64,000 nt of DNA. Origin: Pedobacter sp. MC2016-15. Its GTDB lineage: Bacteria; Bacteroidota; Bacteroidia; Sphingobacteriales; Sphingobacteriaceae. The translations under genes and the position numbers were made by a program. The notes under the pieces are model-generated. The model was not told the DNA's origin. It saw nothing but the letters and a program-made list of their open reading frames with translations, and did not search any database. How positions within the stretch are numbered: the first letter of the stretch is position 1; each line of letters opens with the position of its first letter. Location: positions 434,001-498,000 of the forward strand of contig NZ_JAPIVS010000004.1 in the NCBI RefSeq assembly GCF_026239695.1, in the 5' to 3' direction. Of the stretch, positions 53,976 to 63,018 are shown in pieces.

Positions 53976-55324
53976 GAATACATTTTATCGCTATAGGTGG
54001 AAGTGCAATGCACAATCTCGCGATCGCTTTACATAAAAAAGGGTTTGAAGTGACCGGATCTGATGACGCGATCTTCGAACCATCAGCAGGCAGGCTCGCA
54101 CGCTTCGGGCTGCTGCCGCAGGAAATGGGCTGGCATCCTGAAAGGATCAGCGGGGAGCTGGATGCTGTCATCCTGGGTATGCATGCCTTTATTGATAATC
54201 CTGAGCTACTTCGTGCACAGGAGCTTGGACTTAAGATATATTCTTATCCGGAATATATTTATGAGCAGACTAAGGATAAGCTGAGGGTGGTAATTGGGGG
54301 AAGTCATGGTAAAACTACGATCACCTCCATGATCCTTCATGTGCTTAATTTCCATGGGAAGGATTTCGACTATCTTGTGGGAGCGCAGCTGGAAGGCTTT
54401 GATACCATGGTGAAGGTTACGGATTCTGCCCCTATGATCATTATTGAGGGTGACGAGTACCTGGCTTCACCAATTGACAGACGACCAAAATTTCATCTTT
54501 ACAAAGCAAATATTGCAGTAATTAGTGGTGTGGCCTGGGATCATGTTAATGTTTTTCCTACTTTTGGGGAATATATGCTTCAATTCGAAGCATTTATTAA
54601 TACGATTCAGCCCGGTGGAAAATTAATCTATTGTGAGACTGATAAAGAATTACGTAATATTGTTGAAGTGAGTAACAGTGAAATTACTAAAATAGGGTAC
54701 GATATTCCTCCTCATGACGTTAAATTTGGAGTAACGCACCTACTTCCGCAAGATTTGCCGCTGAAAGTTTTTGGCGATCATAATCTGATGAATTTAAGTG
54801 CTGCGAAATTGGTTTGTAGAGAACTGGGCATAAATGAAGAAGGCTTTAATGAGGCAATAATTTCATTTAAAGGCGCTGCAAAAAGACTTGAGGTGTTATT
54901 TTCTGAAAATAACACCACAGTTTTCAAAGATTTTGCACACTCGCCCTCCAAGGTTAAGGCCACAGTTGAGGCGGTAAAGTCACAATTTGAGGAAAGAAAG
55001 TTAGTAGCGTGTGTAGAATTACACACATTTAGTAGTTTAAATAAAAATTTTTTACTACAATATGCAGATACGATGATCCAAACAGATAATCCTATCGTAT
55101 ATATTGATGAAAAAACATTTCAACAAAAAAAAATTACACCGTTCAGTGAAATAGATGTTCGAACAGCATTCAGAAACGATCGGCTTACTTTTTTTGATAA
55201 TGCCAATACTCTTGAGCAATATTTAAGAGGATTAAATTTTAAAGATACCAACCTTCTCATGATGAGTTCGGGGAACTTTGGTGGCATGGATTTAATCAGA
55301 TTGGCACGTGAGTTGAATATTTAA
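53972..55324 (+). CDS. mpl: UDP-N-acetylmuramate:L-Ala-gamma-D-Glu-meso-DAP ligase
   Basis: The 450-residue Mur ligase begins MRIHFIAIGGSAMHNLAIAL, the Mpl form of the N-terminal Rossmann domain, followed by the ATP loop GGSHGKTTITSM at residues 109-120 and IEGDEYLAS. The C-terminal FKDFAHSPSKVKATVEAV is typical of Mpl, which recycles the murein tripeptide. It overlaps prmA by ATGA, forming a tpiA-prmA-mpl operon. Confidence 0.95.
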   Translation: MRIHFIAIGGSAMHNLAIALHKKGFEVTGSDDAIFEPSAGRLARFGLLPQEMGWHPERISGELDAVILGMHAFIDNPELLRAQELGLKIYSYPEYIYEQTKDKLRVVIGGSHGKTTITSMILHVLNFHGKDFDYLVGAQLEGFDTMVKVTDSAPMIIIEGDEYLASPIDRRPKFHLYKANIAVISGVAWDHVNVFPTFGEYMLQFEAFINTIQPGGKLIYCETDKELRNIVEVSNSEITKIGYDIPPHDVKFGVTHLLPQDLPLKVFGDHNLMNLSAAKLVCRELGINEEGFNEAIISFKGAAKRLEVLFSENNTTVFKDFAHSPSKVKATVEAVKSQFEERKLVACVELHTFSSLNKNFLLQYADTMIQTDNPIVYIDEKTFQQKKITPFSEIDVRTAFRNDRLTFFDNANTLEQYLRGLNFKDTNLLMMSSGNFGGMDLIRLARELNI

Positions 55325-55353
55325 AAGAACAAAACACACCTAAATTTATAAAA

Positions 55354-55683
55354 ATGAACATTATCGGTAAGAACATCAGACAGCTTCGCCAAAAAAATGG
55401 CTGGAGCCAGGGCGAAGTAGCCAAAAGACTCAACATCTCTATTCCTGCGTTTTCTAAAATTGAAACAGGAATTACAGACATCAACATTTCACGCCTTGCG
55501 CAGATCGCTAATCTTTTTGAAGTTTCTACAATGGACATCATCTCTAAAGAAGGGGAAAACCCTCAGTCAGTAAATTTCGAAGAGATCAACAATCTGAAAG
55601 CGAAACTTTCTCTAAGAGAAGAAGAGATTATCAAACTTCAGAAGAAAGTGATCGATCTTTACGAAGAGATCAGAGAAAAATAA
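55354..55683 (+). CDS. XRE-family helix-turn-helix protein with coiled coil
   Basis: The 109-residue protein has an HTH_3 domain at about 5-63 (IGKNIRQLRQKNGWSQGEVAKRL, ISIPAFSKIETGITDINISRL) and a C-terminal coiled coil (LKAKLSLREEEIIKLQKKVIDLYEEI). It lies 29 bases behind mpl and may be in that operon. Its stop is 8 bases from the convergent GNAT-like gene. A gene-regulatory or antitoxin-like role is possible; no toxin partner is next to it. Confidence 0.9.
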   Translation: MNIIGKNIRQLRQKNGWSQGEVAKRLNISIPAFSKIETGITDINISRLAQIANLFEVSTMDIISKEGENPQSVNFEEINNLKAKLSLREEEIIKLQKKVIDLYEEIREK

Positions 55684-55691
55684 GATTGCTC

Positions 55692-56813
55692 TTAAGAGAA
55701 CAATTTACGCAGCGTAAGGTGCCGCTTCCCAAAAGTGGCACCTGTTGCTTCATGAATGGAGAGCATCTTATCATTAAAGTCTCCCACCCATGACAATTCA
55801 AGTTCATCATACTGCTCCATAGGCAAAACATATTCCTTGAGTTTGATGAACAATGCCGATTCAAGGCCATGCTTCTGGTAAGCAGTTTTTGTTCCCATTA
55901 CAATCGCTCTCATCCTGTTTACACCCTTCCATCTGCGGTAAACAAATCTCAGTTTTTCTATCAGACCCAGTTTTCCCCTGAAATCTTTTATCATTTGATT
56001 AGCATCCGGGATAATAACTACGAATGAAGCCGGTTCTCCGTTCAAATAAGCGAACCAAATTAACTTTTCATCCATTATGGTCTCCATCTGTTTAAAACTC
56101 TCCTGAAGCGTCTCTTTTTTGATAGGCACAAAGTTTTCAAAATCTTTCCATCCATCATTGTAGATCTCCATGAGGTCCTGTACATATTTGTCCGGATTTT
56201 TCTTGGAGAAGTGTTCAAAAGTATAGCCTGGCTTATTGGCTACCCAATTGGCAATTTTTGTAAAGCGTTCAGGAAATGGTTTTCTTACAGCCAGGTGATT
56301 CGTGATTTGCTGATAAGAAGTGCTGAAACCGTAGTTTTCAAAGAAGGCTTGATAATATGCCGGGTTATAATTCATCCCGTAGGATGGGGGAGTGAATCCT
56401 TCTACTAGCAATCCCCAGAAAGTATCATTCTCGCCAAAATTGATAGGCCCGTCCATCGCCTTCATGCCTCTTTCCTTCAGCCATGATGCTGCAGTATCAA
56501 ATAATAAAAATGCGGCGTCCTGGTCGTTAATGCACTCAAAGAAACCCATCCCGCCGGTTGGCTGCTCATAGTTGTAGGCCTTCTTTTGATTGATAAAAGC
56601 TGCTACCCTGCCAATTGTTTCCCCTGAGTTGTTCTGGAGTATCCATCTGGTGCATTCACCATGATTATAAAAAGGGTTTTTGGCAGGATCAAATGTTTTT
56701 TCTACATCCTGGTCCAGAGGACAGATCCAGTTTTTATCATTTTTATAAACCAGATGCGGAACCTTTAAGAACTCTCTTTTTGTTTTTGAACCAGAAACGG
56801 GGATAATTTGCAT
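55692..56813 (-). CDS. GNAT-like acetyltransferase family protein, 373 residues
   Basis: The protein is longer than a single GNAT domain and looks like a duplicated or extended fold. Segments such as GETIGRVAAFINQKKAYNY, MKAMDGPINFGENDTFWGLL and a C-terminal RMRAIVMGTKTAYQKHGLESALFIKLKEYV resemble GNAT motifs. It belongs to a widespread Bacteroidota group whose substrate is not known. No signal peptide is seen. It is convergent with the HTH gene and downstream of the acidic small gene but separated from it by a terminator. Confidence 0.75.
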   Translation of the reverse strand: MQIIPVSGSKTKREFLKVPHLVYKNDKNWICPLDQDVEKTFDPAKNPFYNHGECTRWILQNNSGETIGRVAAFINQKKAYNYEQPTGGMGFFECINDQDAAFLLFDTAASWLKERGMKAMDGPINFGENDTFWGLLVEGFTPPSYGMNYNPAYYQAFFENYGFSTSYQQITNHLAVRKPFPERFTKIANWVANKPGYTFEHFSKKNPDKYVQDLMEIYNDGWKDFENFVPIKKETLQESFKQMETIMDEKLIWFAYLNGEPASFVVIIPDANQMIKDFRGKLGLIEKLRFVYRRWKGVNRMRAIVMGTKTAYQKHGLESALFIKLKEYVLPMEQYDELELSWVGDFNDKMLSIHEATGATFGKRHLTLRKLFS

Positions 56814-56833
56814 TGAAGGGGGGCTATTTTAAA

Positions 56834-56860
56834 TAAAAAAGCATCTTATTTTAAGATGCT
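56834..56860 (-). terminator. Terminator of the acidic small gene
   Basis: AGCATCTTA and TAAGATGCT form a 9-bp stem with a 3-base loop at 56840-56860; on the minus strand the stem is followed by TTTTTTA. It lies 23 bases past the gene stop. Confidence 0.8.
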
Positions 56861-56883
56861 CTATATGTATCGGTAAGAATTAT

Positions 56884-57081
56884 TTAGTAGTTATCGTCAT
56901 CATCATCAAAGTCGTCGAACGTATCCAGATCATCAAGTGGCAGATCAAAGTCATCGTCCTCATCATCATCATAGTTTTTGTTCTTTGCTACGGAATCAAA
57001 AGAATTTTCATCAGCCATTTCCTTGTCCTGTGCCTGATCATCTAATGAACCTTTCTTTACAGATTTTTTTGGAGTTGTCAT
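56884..57081 (-). CDS. Highly acidic 65-residue protein
   Basis: The first 20 residues are lysine-rich (MTTPKKSVKKG), and the last 30 are dominated by Asp and Glu (DLPLDDLDTFDDFDDDDDNY). No fold or family is recognised. It has its own terminator and an upstream ATG, and its codons are not random, so a real gene is likely. The charge pattern suggests an intrinsically disordered nucleic-acid or metal-binding protein, or a ribosome-associated one; this is inference. Confidence 0.65.
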   Translation of the reverse strand: MTTPKKSVKKGSLDDQAQDKEMADENSFDSVAKNKNYDDDEDDDFDLPLDDLDTFDDFDDDDDNY

Positions 57082-57297
57082 TTGTCTAAAATAAAATTGC
57101 CAGAATTATTGATAAGTTAAAAATACAAAAAAAACTTTTCAAATAGCACCGTGGCTGTCTCTATAGGTTTTTTTTTGCTCAACCAAAAATAACACAAAAA
57201 GCATTTTAAAAAAAGAACTATTTTTAAAATTGTACGCTGAATTTTTAACTGATTGCAGGTCAGATGCAAGTCATGTCAAATAATTTTTGGTCAAAAA
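57082..57297. other. AT-rich gap between acidic gene and kinase terminator
   Basis: No gene or RNA is supported. Runs of A and T dominate. It likely carries the promoter of the acidic small gene, but no convincing -33/-7 pair was located. Confidence 0.3.
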
Positions 57298-57329
57298 AAA
57301 AGTGGTAAAGTTTGAGCTTTACCACTTTT
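57298..57329 (-). terminator. Terminator downstream of the propeller kinase operon
   Basis: AAAAGTGGTAAAG at 57298-57310 and CTTTACCACTTTT at 57317-57329 form a 13-bp stem with loop TTTGAG; on the minus strand it is followed by eight T. It lies about 190 bases beyond the kinase stop codon. Confidence 0.85.
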
Positions 57330-57516
57330 AACACACAAATGAAACCTGAATTGAGATAAGTTTTAGGTTAGGTGAAAAAATATCTTTTGCCAATTCTATA
57401 AGAACGCTTTTGCAAACTTTGTTTGCTTTAATATCTATAACAAGTTTAATGCAAATTTAATCTGAAAAGAATTATAGTTAGTAAGTGGTAGGGATCATTG
57501 AGTAAACGGTAAAATA

Positions 57517-60438
57517 CTACCTGTTTGGGATGATGATGGAGATTGTAGTGCCCGAATTGCCGTTCTGATGGATCCTGATTTGTATAGGATCTGACTCAAT
57601 CTGATTGATCAGGTTTACTCTTTCCTGGGTGAGACTCATGCCTTTACTGTTATGTTTTTCATTTTTTATCCGTAAAGAATTGTCTATTCCAATACCGTCA
57701 TCCGTGATCTGGATGAGCAGTGAATCTGCAGACTGGTGGTTGATCACAATAGCCAGATTTCCTCCTTCTTCCTTAGGCATCAATCCGTGCCAGATCGCAT
57801 TTTCAATATAAGGCTGGAGAATCATGGATGGGATCATGGTTTCATCCTGATCAATGTCATTTGCTATGCTGAGGGTATAGTTAAACTTTTCTCCAAATCT
57901 CATTTTCTCCAAACTGAGATACAGCGTGAGGTACTCAATTTCCTCTTCAAGTGATATAAAACTCTTTGTACAGATATCCAGATTTTTTCTGATCAGCCTT
58001 GCAAAACCGGTTAGAATCTTATTTGCTGAAGAGGTGTTTTTGGTATTGATGTAATGCTGGATGGAGTTCATGACATTGAACACAAAATGAGGATTCATCA
58101 TTGCTTGTAAAGCCTGCTGCTCTAGCATCAGAATTCTGTTTTTTAGTAAAAGCCGCTGCTGGTCTTTGTCCTTTTGCTGTTTGGTGACAATGACTGCGAT
58201 TTTGTAAAAGCTGAAACTGGCAAGGAGCAGGATCAAAGCCATAAACCACAGGGATTGCCAGAAGTGTTCTTTCAGTACGAAACTGACGCTGACTGGTTTG
58301 CTCCACTGGCTGTTGCTTGTTCTTGCACATAGTTCAAATGTATAACTATCTGGCTCCAGTGATGAGAATTCAAGTCGCCTGCTCTTTGTTTCTGTCCATC
58401 CGCTGTTTGGGTTTAACCTGTAACGGTAGGAGATATTGTTGTTCTGGAAGTCGATCGCACTATAAAAGAAGGTAATATTATTATCCGCAGGCGCAAACAC
58501 CATAGAAGTATTCAGATCGATCATCTTCTTGTTATTGAACACGGCAGAGATCAGTACTTTCGGCACTTCCTGCGATCTGTCAAATGGGTTATTCGCAAAA
58601 TACACAAGGCCATGATTGGTGGCAAAGAAGGCTGTATCATTGTCGGCGTAAACTTCATTTACATCATTATCCAACATGCTGTTTGTGAAATCGAATGATT
58701 CAACCGGGTATTGATCTTTCAACAATATCCTGTTCACTGCAATATTGGTGACTACCCACACATAGCCTTCCTGCGTAAACAGCTTTTTGCAGATATTACT
58801 TGCCAGTCCGTTTTCAGTGGTGATCTGCTTCACAATTTTACCATTCCTGAAGAACAGTACACCATAGCCATCAGTAGCGAGAACCATAGTTCCATCCTGC
58901 AGGGCTTTCATGTCGTTGATCCGTGTATTCAGTATCCCGCTTTCCTGAAGGAAATGATGTGTTTTTCTATTGGAAAATTCTGAAAATCCGGCGGTATTGG
59001 AGAACCAGAGATGACCAGACTGATCATAGTAAACCCTGTACGACCGCCCGCTGAAAAAGTTTTCTCCCTCCTTGTAGGCTGCCGCTGAAAAGCTAAAATT
59101 GCTCATAGGCTGCTCAAGCACAACGATTCCTGACGATAAAGCCAGCGCCAACTGATTGTTTTTACTGATACTGAAGTTTTTCAAGACAAAATTGCTGTTA
59201 TTCAGTTCGCGGAGATAGCGGGGATTTCCAGTGGATTTTCCCGAAATATCCAGGATACCCAGCTCGTAATCCGAGGAGAAGAACACTTTTTTTCCACTGG
59301 AATCCACAGCCATTTGCTTGATGGCACTAAATCTGTTACCGGGTAGGTTTACGCAGCTTACTGTATACCCCGGTCTGCTGAGGATATTGATGGTACCATG
59401 ATCCATACCCATCCACAGCCTGTTATACCTGTCTTTCATCAGGCTCTTGATACCGTTATTGCTTAAGCCATGGGTCTGATCCACCATGTAGATCCGTTTA
59501 GACTTCTCTGGTAGCATGTAGATCCCGTTATTGGTAGTGAACCACATATTTCCTTTAATGTCCCTGATCACCTGGGTAGTCTGCACATTGGAGAGGTACT
59601 GTATGCGGTGTCCATGTCTGTCGATAAAACTGACGCCTGCATTATTAGCCAGCCACAAGCCCTCATGATTGTCAGCAAAAAAATACCCCGGATTATTACT
59701 TAGCAAAGCAGTGTCTACGGGCAGAGTTAGTTTTTGCCGGTCTCCCTCCCTGAGGGAAAGTCCGTTCTCAGTTAGCAGGAGTAGCGTTTTATCCTGCCGG
59801 TGTAATGTCGTTTTAAAGGACAGCAAACCGGTAGGCTGTTTGAAATTGACAAAGGTATTGCCCTTGTACAGATGATGCGCATTAGCGCTCAGTGCCCAAA
59901 GTCGCTCAGCTTTATCTTCATACATGACCGTACTGATAAACTGGCTTGAATTATTGCCTGATACATATTTGATGATAGACTTACCGTTCCATTTCACCAG
60001 CAGGTTTTTGTTGGTTCCAAACCACATGTTGCCTTTGCTGTCTTCGAAAAAAGAGATCACAATACTTTTGAAGTTCAAAAGTTTTAATGCGGTGTCGTTT
60101 CTTTCATTGAAGATCTTACCATTGTAAAAGTAGCTGAGCTGTCCATTTAAGGCAGACATCCAGATTCTACCCTTATGGTCTTCGTGAAGCTTGATCACCT
60201 GATTGTCTGGTAATCCGTCGTCTATAGAGAAAGTCTCAAAAACTTTACCGTCGAAGCGGCATACACCGGCGTCTGTGGCCACCCATATATAACCCTTTTT
60301 ATCCTGTAAAGTGTAATAACAGCTATTACTGGGAAGACCATCCTTGGTGTTAAAATGTTTGACAAAAGTGGTTTGTCCGTAGCTCCTGCTGCAACAAAAG
60401 ACGATATAGATCAGGATATACAGGCGTAAATGGCGCAT
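57517..60438 (-). CDS. Propeller-sensor histidine kinase (reg_prop, Y_Y_Y, LytS-type)
   Basis: The 973-residue protein has a signal peptide (LYILIYIVFCCSRSYG), about 12 regulator-propeller repeats at 20-620 (NTKDGLPSNSCYYTLQDKKGYIWVATDAGV and similar), a Y_Y_Y domain at about 645-720, a membrane helix (WFMALILLLASFSFYKIAV) and a cytoplasmic kinase with the H-box MNPHFVFNVMNSIQH (H784) and IENAIWHG. Unlike hybrid propeller regulators of polysaccharide loci, it has no receiver or AraC domain. It follows its LytTR regulator with 1 base between. Ligand unknown. Confidence 0.93.
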   Translation of the reverse strand: MRHLRLYILIYIVFCCSRSYGQTTFVKHFNTKDGLPSNSCYYTLQDKKGYIWVATDAGVCRFDGKVFETFSIDDGLPDNQVIKLHEDHKGRIWMSALNGQLSYFYNGKIFNERNDTALKLLNFKSIVISFFEDSKGNMWFGTNKNLLVKWNGKSIIKYVSGNNSSQFISTVMYEDKAERLWALSANAHHLYKGNTFVNFKQPTGLLSFKTTLHRQDKTLLLLTENGLSLREGDRQKLTLPVDTALLSNNPGYFFADNHEGLWLANNAGVSFIDRHGHRIQYLSNVQTTQVIRDIKGNMWFTTNNGIYMLPEKSKRIYMVDQTHGLSNNGIKSLMKDRYNRLWMGMDHGTINILSRPGYTVSCVNLPGNRFSAIKQMAVDSSGKKVFFSSDYELGILDISGKSTGNPRYLRELNNSNFVLKNFSISKNNQLALALSSGIVVLEQPMSNFSFSAAAYKEGENFFSGRSYRVYYDQSGHLWFSNTAGFSEFSNRKTHHFLQESGILNTRINDMKALQDGTMVLATDGYGVLFFRNGKIVKQITTENGLASNICKKLFTQEGYVWVVTNIAVNRILLKDQYPVESFDFTNSMLDNDVNEVYADNDTAFFATNHGLVYFANNPFDRSQEVPKVLISAVFNNKKMIDLNTSMVFAPADNNITFFYSAIDFQNNNISYRYRLNPNSGWTETKSRRLEFSSLEPDSYTFELCARTSNSQWSKPVSVSFVLKEHFWQSLWFMALILLLASFSFYKIAVIVTKQQKDKDQQRLLLKNRILMLEQQALQAMMNPHFVFNVMNSIQHYINTKNTSSANKILTGFARLIRKNLDICTKSFISLEEEIEYLTLYLSLEKMRFGEKFNYTLSIANDIDQDETMIPSMILQPYIENAIWHGLMPKEEGGNLAIVINHQSADSLLIQITDDGIGIDNSLRIKNEKHNSKGMSLTQERVNLINQIESDPIQIRIHQNGNSGTTISIIIPNR

Positions 60439-60439
60439 G

Positions 60440-61219
60440 TTATTTATCGTTGGTAAAACGGGTATAAGATTTGACTTTCTCTACGAAAATACTTGCTCTC
60501 CGGCGGGATACAGCAATTTTCTCTCCGTTTTTCAACACCACTTCCAGTCCGTTTCTGGAATTGTATTCTTTCAGATAATTCAGATTGACGATGCTTGATT
60601 TATGGATCCTTACAAATTGATCTTCGGGAAGAATTTCTTCATATTCCTTGAGTACCCGGGATACTGTGATCTTCTCCCTGTTGTCCAGATGAAAAACTGA
60701 ATAGTTACTGTCAGCTTCAATTCTGATGATCTCATTCAGTTCGATGAGTGTATAGCCCTGCCCGTTTGGGAGGCTCAACTTACGAATTTCTGCACCGTCA
60801 TTCAATGTGGAAGATAAATTTTTCAATCGCTCTTTTTTATCTGTTTCCAGATCATTTTCTCCAATAATGGCAGATGCTTTATCCACTGTTTCTTTAAGCT
60901 CATCGATGTCAATCGGTTTCAGTAAATAATCCAGCGCATTTGCTTTAATTGCCTTCAGTGCATACTGGTCGAATGCAGTTGTAAAAACCACCTGTGAATT
61001 ATTTTTTTTTGCCTCTGCAATGAGCTCAAAGCCATTTTTACCTGGCATGGCGATATCCAGAAAGATCAGGTCAATATCAAAATTAGAAAGCAGTTCTGTG
61101 GCTTCATCTACAGATTTTGCAATCCCGCAGATGTGTACATTTTCGCAGTTATTCTGTAAAAGGAAATAAAGAGAAGAACGCGCAAATTCTTCGTCATCAA
61201 CAATAATCACATTCAGCAC
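60440..61219 (-). CDS. LytTR family response regulator
   Basis: The 259-residue protein has a receiver domain (D8-D9, phospho-site D55 in LIFLDIAMPGKNGFEL, lysine in DYLLKPID) and a LytTR DNA-binding domain at about 150-259 (IIRIEADSNYSVFHL, FVRIHKSSIVNLNYL). It is transcribed before the propeller kinase, which lies 1 base downstream, and the two form a two-component unit. The ferritin-like genes are divergent from it and could be targets, but no LytTR repeat was found. Confidence 0.95.
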   Translation of the reverse strand: MLNVIIVDDEEFARSSLYFLLQNNCENVHICGIAKSVDEATELLSNFDIDLIFLDIAMPGKNGFELIAEAKKNNSQVVFTTAFDQYALKAIKANALDYLLKPIDIDELKETVDKASAIIGENDLETDKKERLKNLSSTLNDGAEIRKLSLPNGQGYTLIELNEIIRIEADSNYSVFHLDNREKITVSRVLKEYEEILPEDQFVRIHKSSIVNLNYLKEYNSRNGLEVVLKNGEKIAVSRRRASIFVEKVKSYTRFTNDK

Positions 61220-61248
61220 AGGCAGGTATTTTATGAACGTGAATTTAA

Positions 61249-61282
61249 CAAAAATAGGCGACTTAAGAATTTTTTATTCAAT
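61249..61282 (-). promoter_or_regulatory. Candidate promoter of the LytTR regulator gene
   Basis: On the minus strand ATTG (61279-61282) and TATTTTTG (61249-61256) are separated by 22 bases. The -7 box matches consensus while the -33 box and spacer are slightly off. It lies about 30 bases upstream of the ATG. Confidence 0.35.
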
Positions 61283-61395
61283 CTGCAAAAACCGGATGAA
61301 TTTTTCCCGCGTATGTCACATTAAAGACATGAATTGTTCTACACGAAAATGAAACTTTAAATAAATTAAAACCTCAACTAAAAAATCAACTACTT

Positions 61396-62112
61396 ATGAA
61401 AAATTTTCAACAAGAAGATCAGGATTTGCTGCATAAAGAAAGTGGTATACTCACTGCTCCGCTGCAACGCCGTTCTTTCCTTCAGTTCGCTGGAGCAGGA
61501 GCTGCCGGAATAGCCTTGATGGCTGCCGGATGTAAAAAAGACGATGGAAGTGAAGGACTCAGACTTTCAGGTGCTGTAGACCTTGGATCAGGTGATGTAG
61601 GTATCCTTAATTATGCTTATGCGCTTGAGCAATTGGAAGCTGCGTTTTATGATGCAGTAGTAAAAACTCCCTACTCTGGTATTTCTGCTACAGAGCTTGC
61701 ATTGTTAACCGATATCAGAGATCACGAGTTAGCGCACAGAGAATTCTTTAAAAAAGCCCTGGCAGGTAATGCAATTGTGGGTCTTGAAGTAAACTTCAGT
61801 GCAATTAATTTTACGCAAAGAGCAAGTGTACTGGCCACAGCCAAAGCATTTGAAGATCTGGGTGTATCTGCCTACAATGGTGCTGGTAAATTGATCAAAA
61901 GCGCTGATTATTTAGTGCTTGCGGGCAAAATCGTTTCAGTAGAGGCAAGACATGCTGCACTGATCCGTGATTTGATTGAAAATGGAACCTTTGCCAACTC
62001 TGAAGTTGTTGATGCAAACGGACTGGATAAAGCAAGAACACCTTCAGAAGTGCTGACTATCGCAGCACCATTTATCAAAACTAAAATTAACGCAGGTAAC
62101 TTACCATCTTAA
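61396..62112 (+). CDS. Ferritin-like domain protein, exported
   Basis: The 238-residue protein carries an N-terminal export region with an RRSFLQFAGAG twin-arginine-like motif and a lipobox-like LMAAGCKK near residue 46. A four-helix bundle follows with the family residues ALEQLEAAFYDAVV, RDHELAHREFF and VEARHAALIRDLI, giving Glu and His ligands for a di-metal site. It is paired with a second ferritin-like gene 10 bases downstream. Similar pairs in Bacteroidota are described as desiccation-related or ferritin-like; a role in metal or oxidative stress is inferred. Confidence 0.9.
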   Translation: MKNFQQEDQDLLHKESGILTAPLQRRSFLQFAGAGAAGIALMAAGCKKDDGSEGLRLSGAVDLGSGDVGILNYAYALEQLEAAFYDAVVKTPYSGISATELALLTDIRDHELAHREFFKKALAGNAIVGLEVNFSAINFTQRASVLATAKAFEDLGVSAYNGAGKLIKSADYLVLAGKIVSVEARHAALIRDLIENGTFANSEVVDANGLDKARTPSEVLTIAAPFIKTKINAGNLPS

Positions 62113-62122
62113 ATAAGAAATC

Positions 62123-62953
62123 ATGAATATCATCAATATATTAGACGAAATTGAAAAAGTGGATGGCGAGATCTATGAGCGCATCAATCCACGCAGGGCT
62201 GCAATGAAACAATTTTACAACTTAGGTTCTAAAATGGCTGTTGCTGCAGTGCCACTTGCCCTGGGTTCTATGTTTAAAAAAGCGTACGGACAGACTTCAT
62301 CATCTGTAATTGAAGTACTGAATTTTGCACTTACACTGGAATATCTTGAATATTTCTTCTACCAGCAGGGTAGTGCGGCACCTGGATTAATTCCTGCAGG
62401 TACACCAGCGGTTGCAGCAATCAATACCATCCGTGATCATGAGCTCGCTCACGTTAACTTACTGAGAACAGCGATTACTTCTTCGGGCGGTACTCCGGTA
62501 ACTTTTACAGCAGCTAATTTTGATTATACTGCCAAAGGTACTTTTCCAACTGTATTCACTAACTATCCAATTTTCCTTGCAGTTGCACAGGCTTTTGAAG
62601 ATACAGGAGTAAGAGCTTACAAAGGTCAGGCACCAGCATTGATGGGAAGCCCAAGTGTATTACAAACGGCTCTGCAGATCCATTCTGTAGAAGCACGTCA
62701 CGCTTCACATATCCGTCAGATGCGTAAAGCGCCAGCTGGTGGAGGTGTTACAGCCCTGAAACCATGGATCACCGGTGCGAACGACAGTGGTGTTCCACAG
62801 GTTGATGCTGTATATAAAGGTGAAGACAACGTAGTTCAGGCAGGTGTAAATATTCCAAGCTTAGGAGTATCTACAGCAGCAGCTACAGAATCATTTGACG
62901 AATTCCTGGTAAAAGCAGATGTACTTGCTATTGCTTCGTTATTTATCAGATAA
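62123..62953 (+). CDS. Ferritin-like domain protein, exported (second copy)
   Basis: The 276-residue protein has an N-terminal twin-arginine-like INPRRAAMKQFYNLGSK and a hydrophobic segment ending GQ before a ferritin-like bundle with LNFALTLEYLEYFFYQ, RDHELAHVNLL, VAQAFEDTGVRAYKG and HSVEARHASHIRQM. The EARHA motif is shared with the preceding protein. The C-terminal about 60 residues have no counterpart. It is co-transcribed with the first copy and closed by a strong terminator. Confidence 0.9.
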   Translation: MNIINILDEIEKVDGEIYERINPRRAAMKQFYNLGSKMAVAAVPLALGSMFKKAYGQTSSSVIEVLNFALTLEYLEYFFYQQGSAAPGLIPAGTPAVAAINTIRDHELAHVNLLRTAITSSGGTPVTFTAANFDYTAKGTFPTVFTNYPIFLAVAQAFEDTGVRAYKGQAPALMGSPSVLQTALQIHSVEARHASHIRQMRKAPAGGGVTALKPWITGANDSGVPQVDAVYKGEDNVVQAGVNIPSLGVSTAAATESFDEFLVKADVLAIASLFIR

Positions 62954-62981
62954 TATTAGTTTGTTTAGGTTTAAAATGAAG

Positions 62982-63007
62982 AAGAGGGCAATTGCCCTCT
63001 TTTTTTA
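62982..63007 (+). terminator. Terminator after the ferritin-like operon
   Basis: A 20-base perfect palindrome (AAGAGGGC AATT GCCCTCTT) at 62982-63001 is followed by TTTTTT. It also lies just beyond the end of mqnC and may act for both strands. Confidence 0.88.
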
Positions 63008-63018
63008 TACCTTTTATA

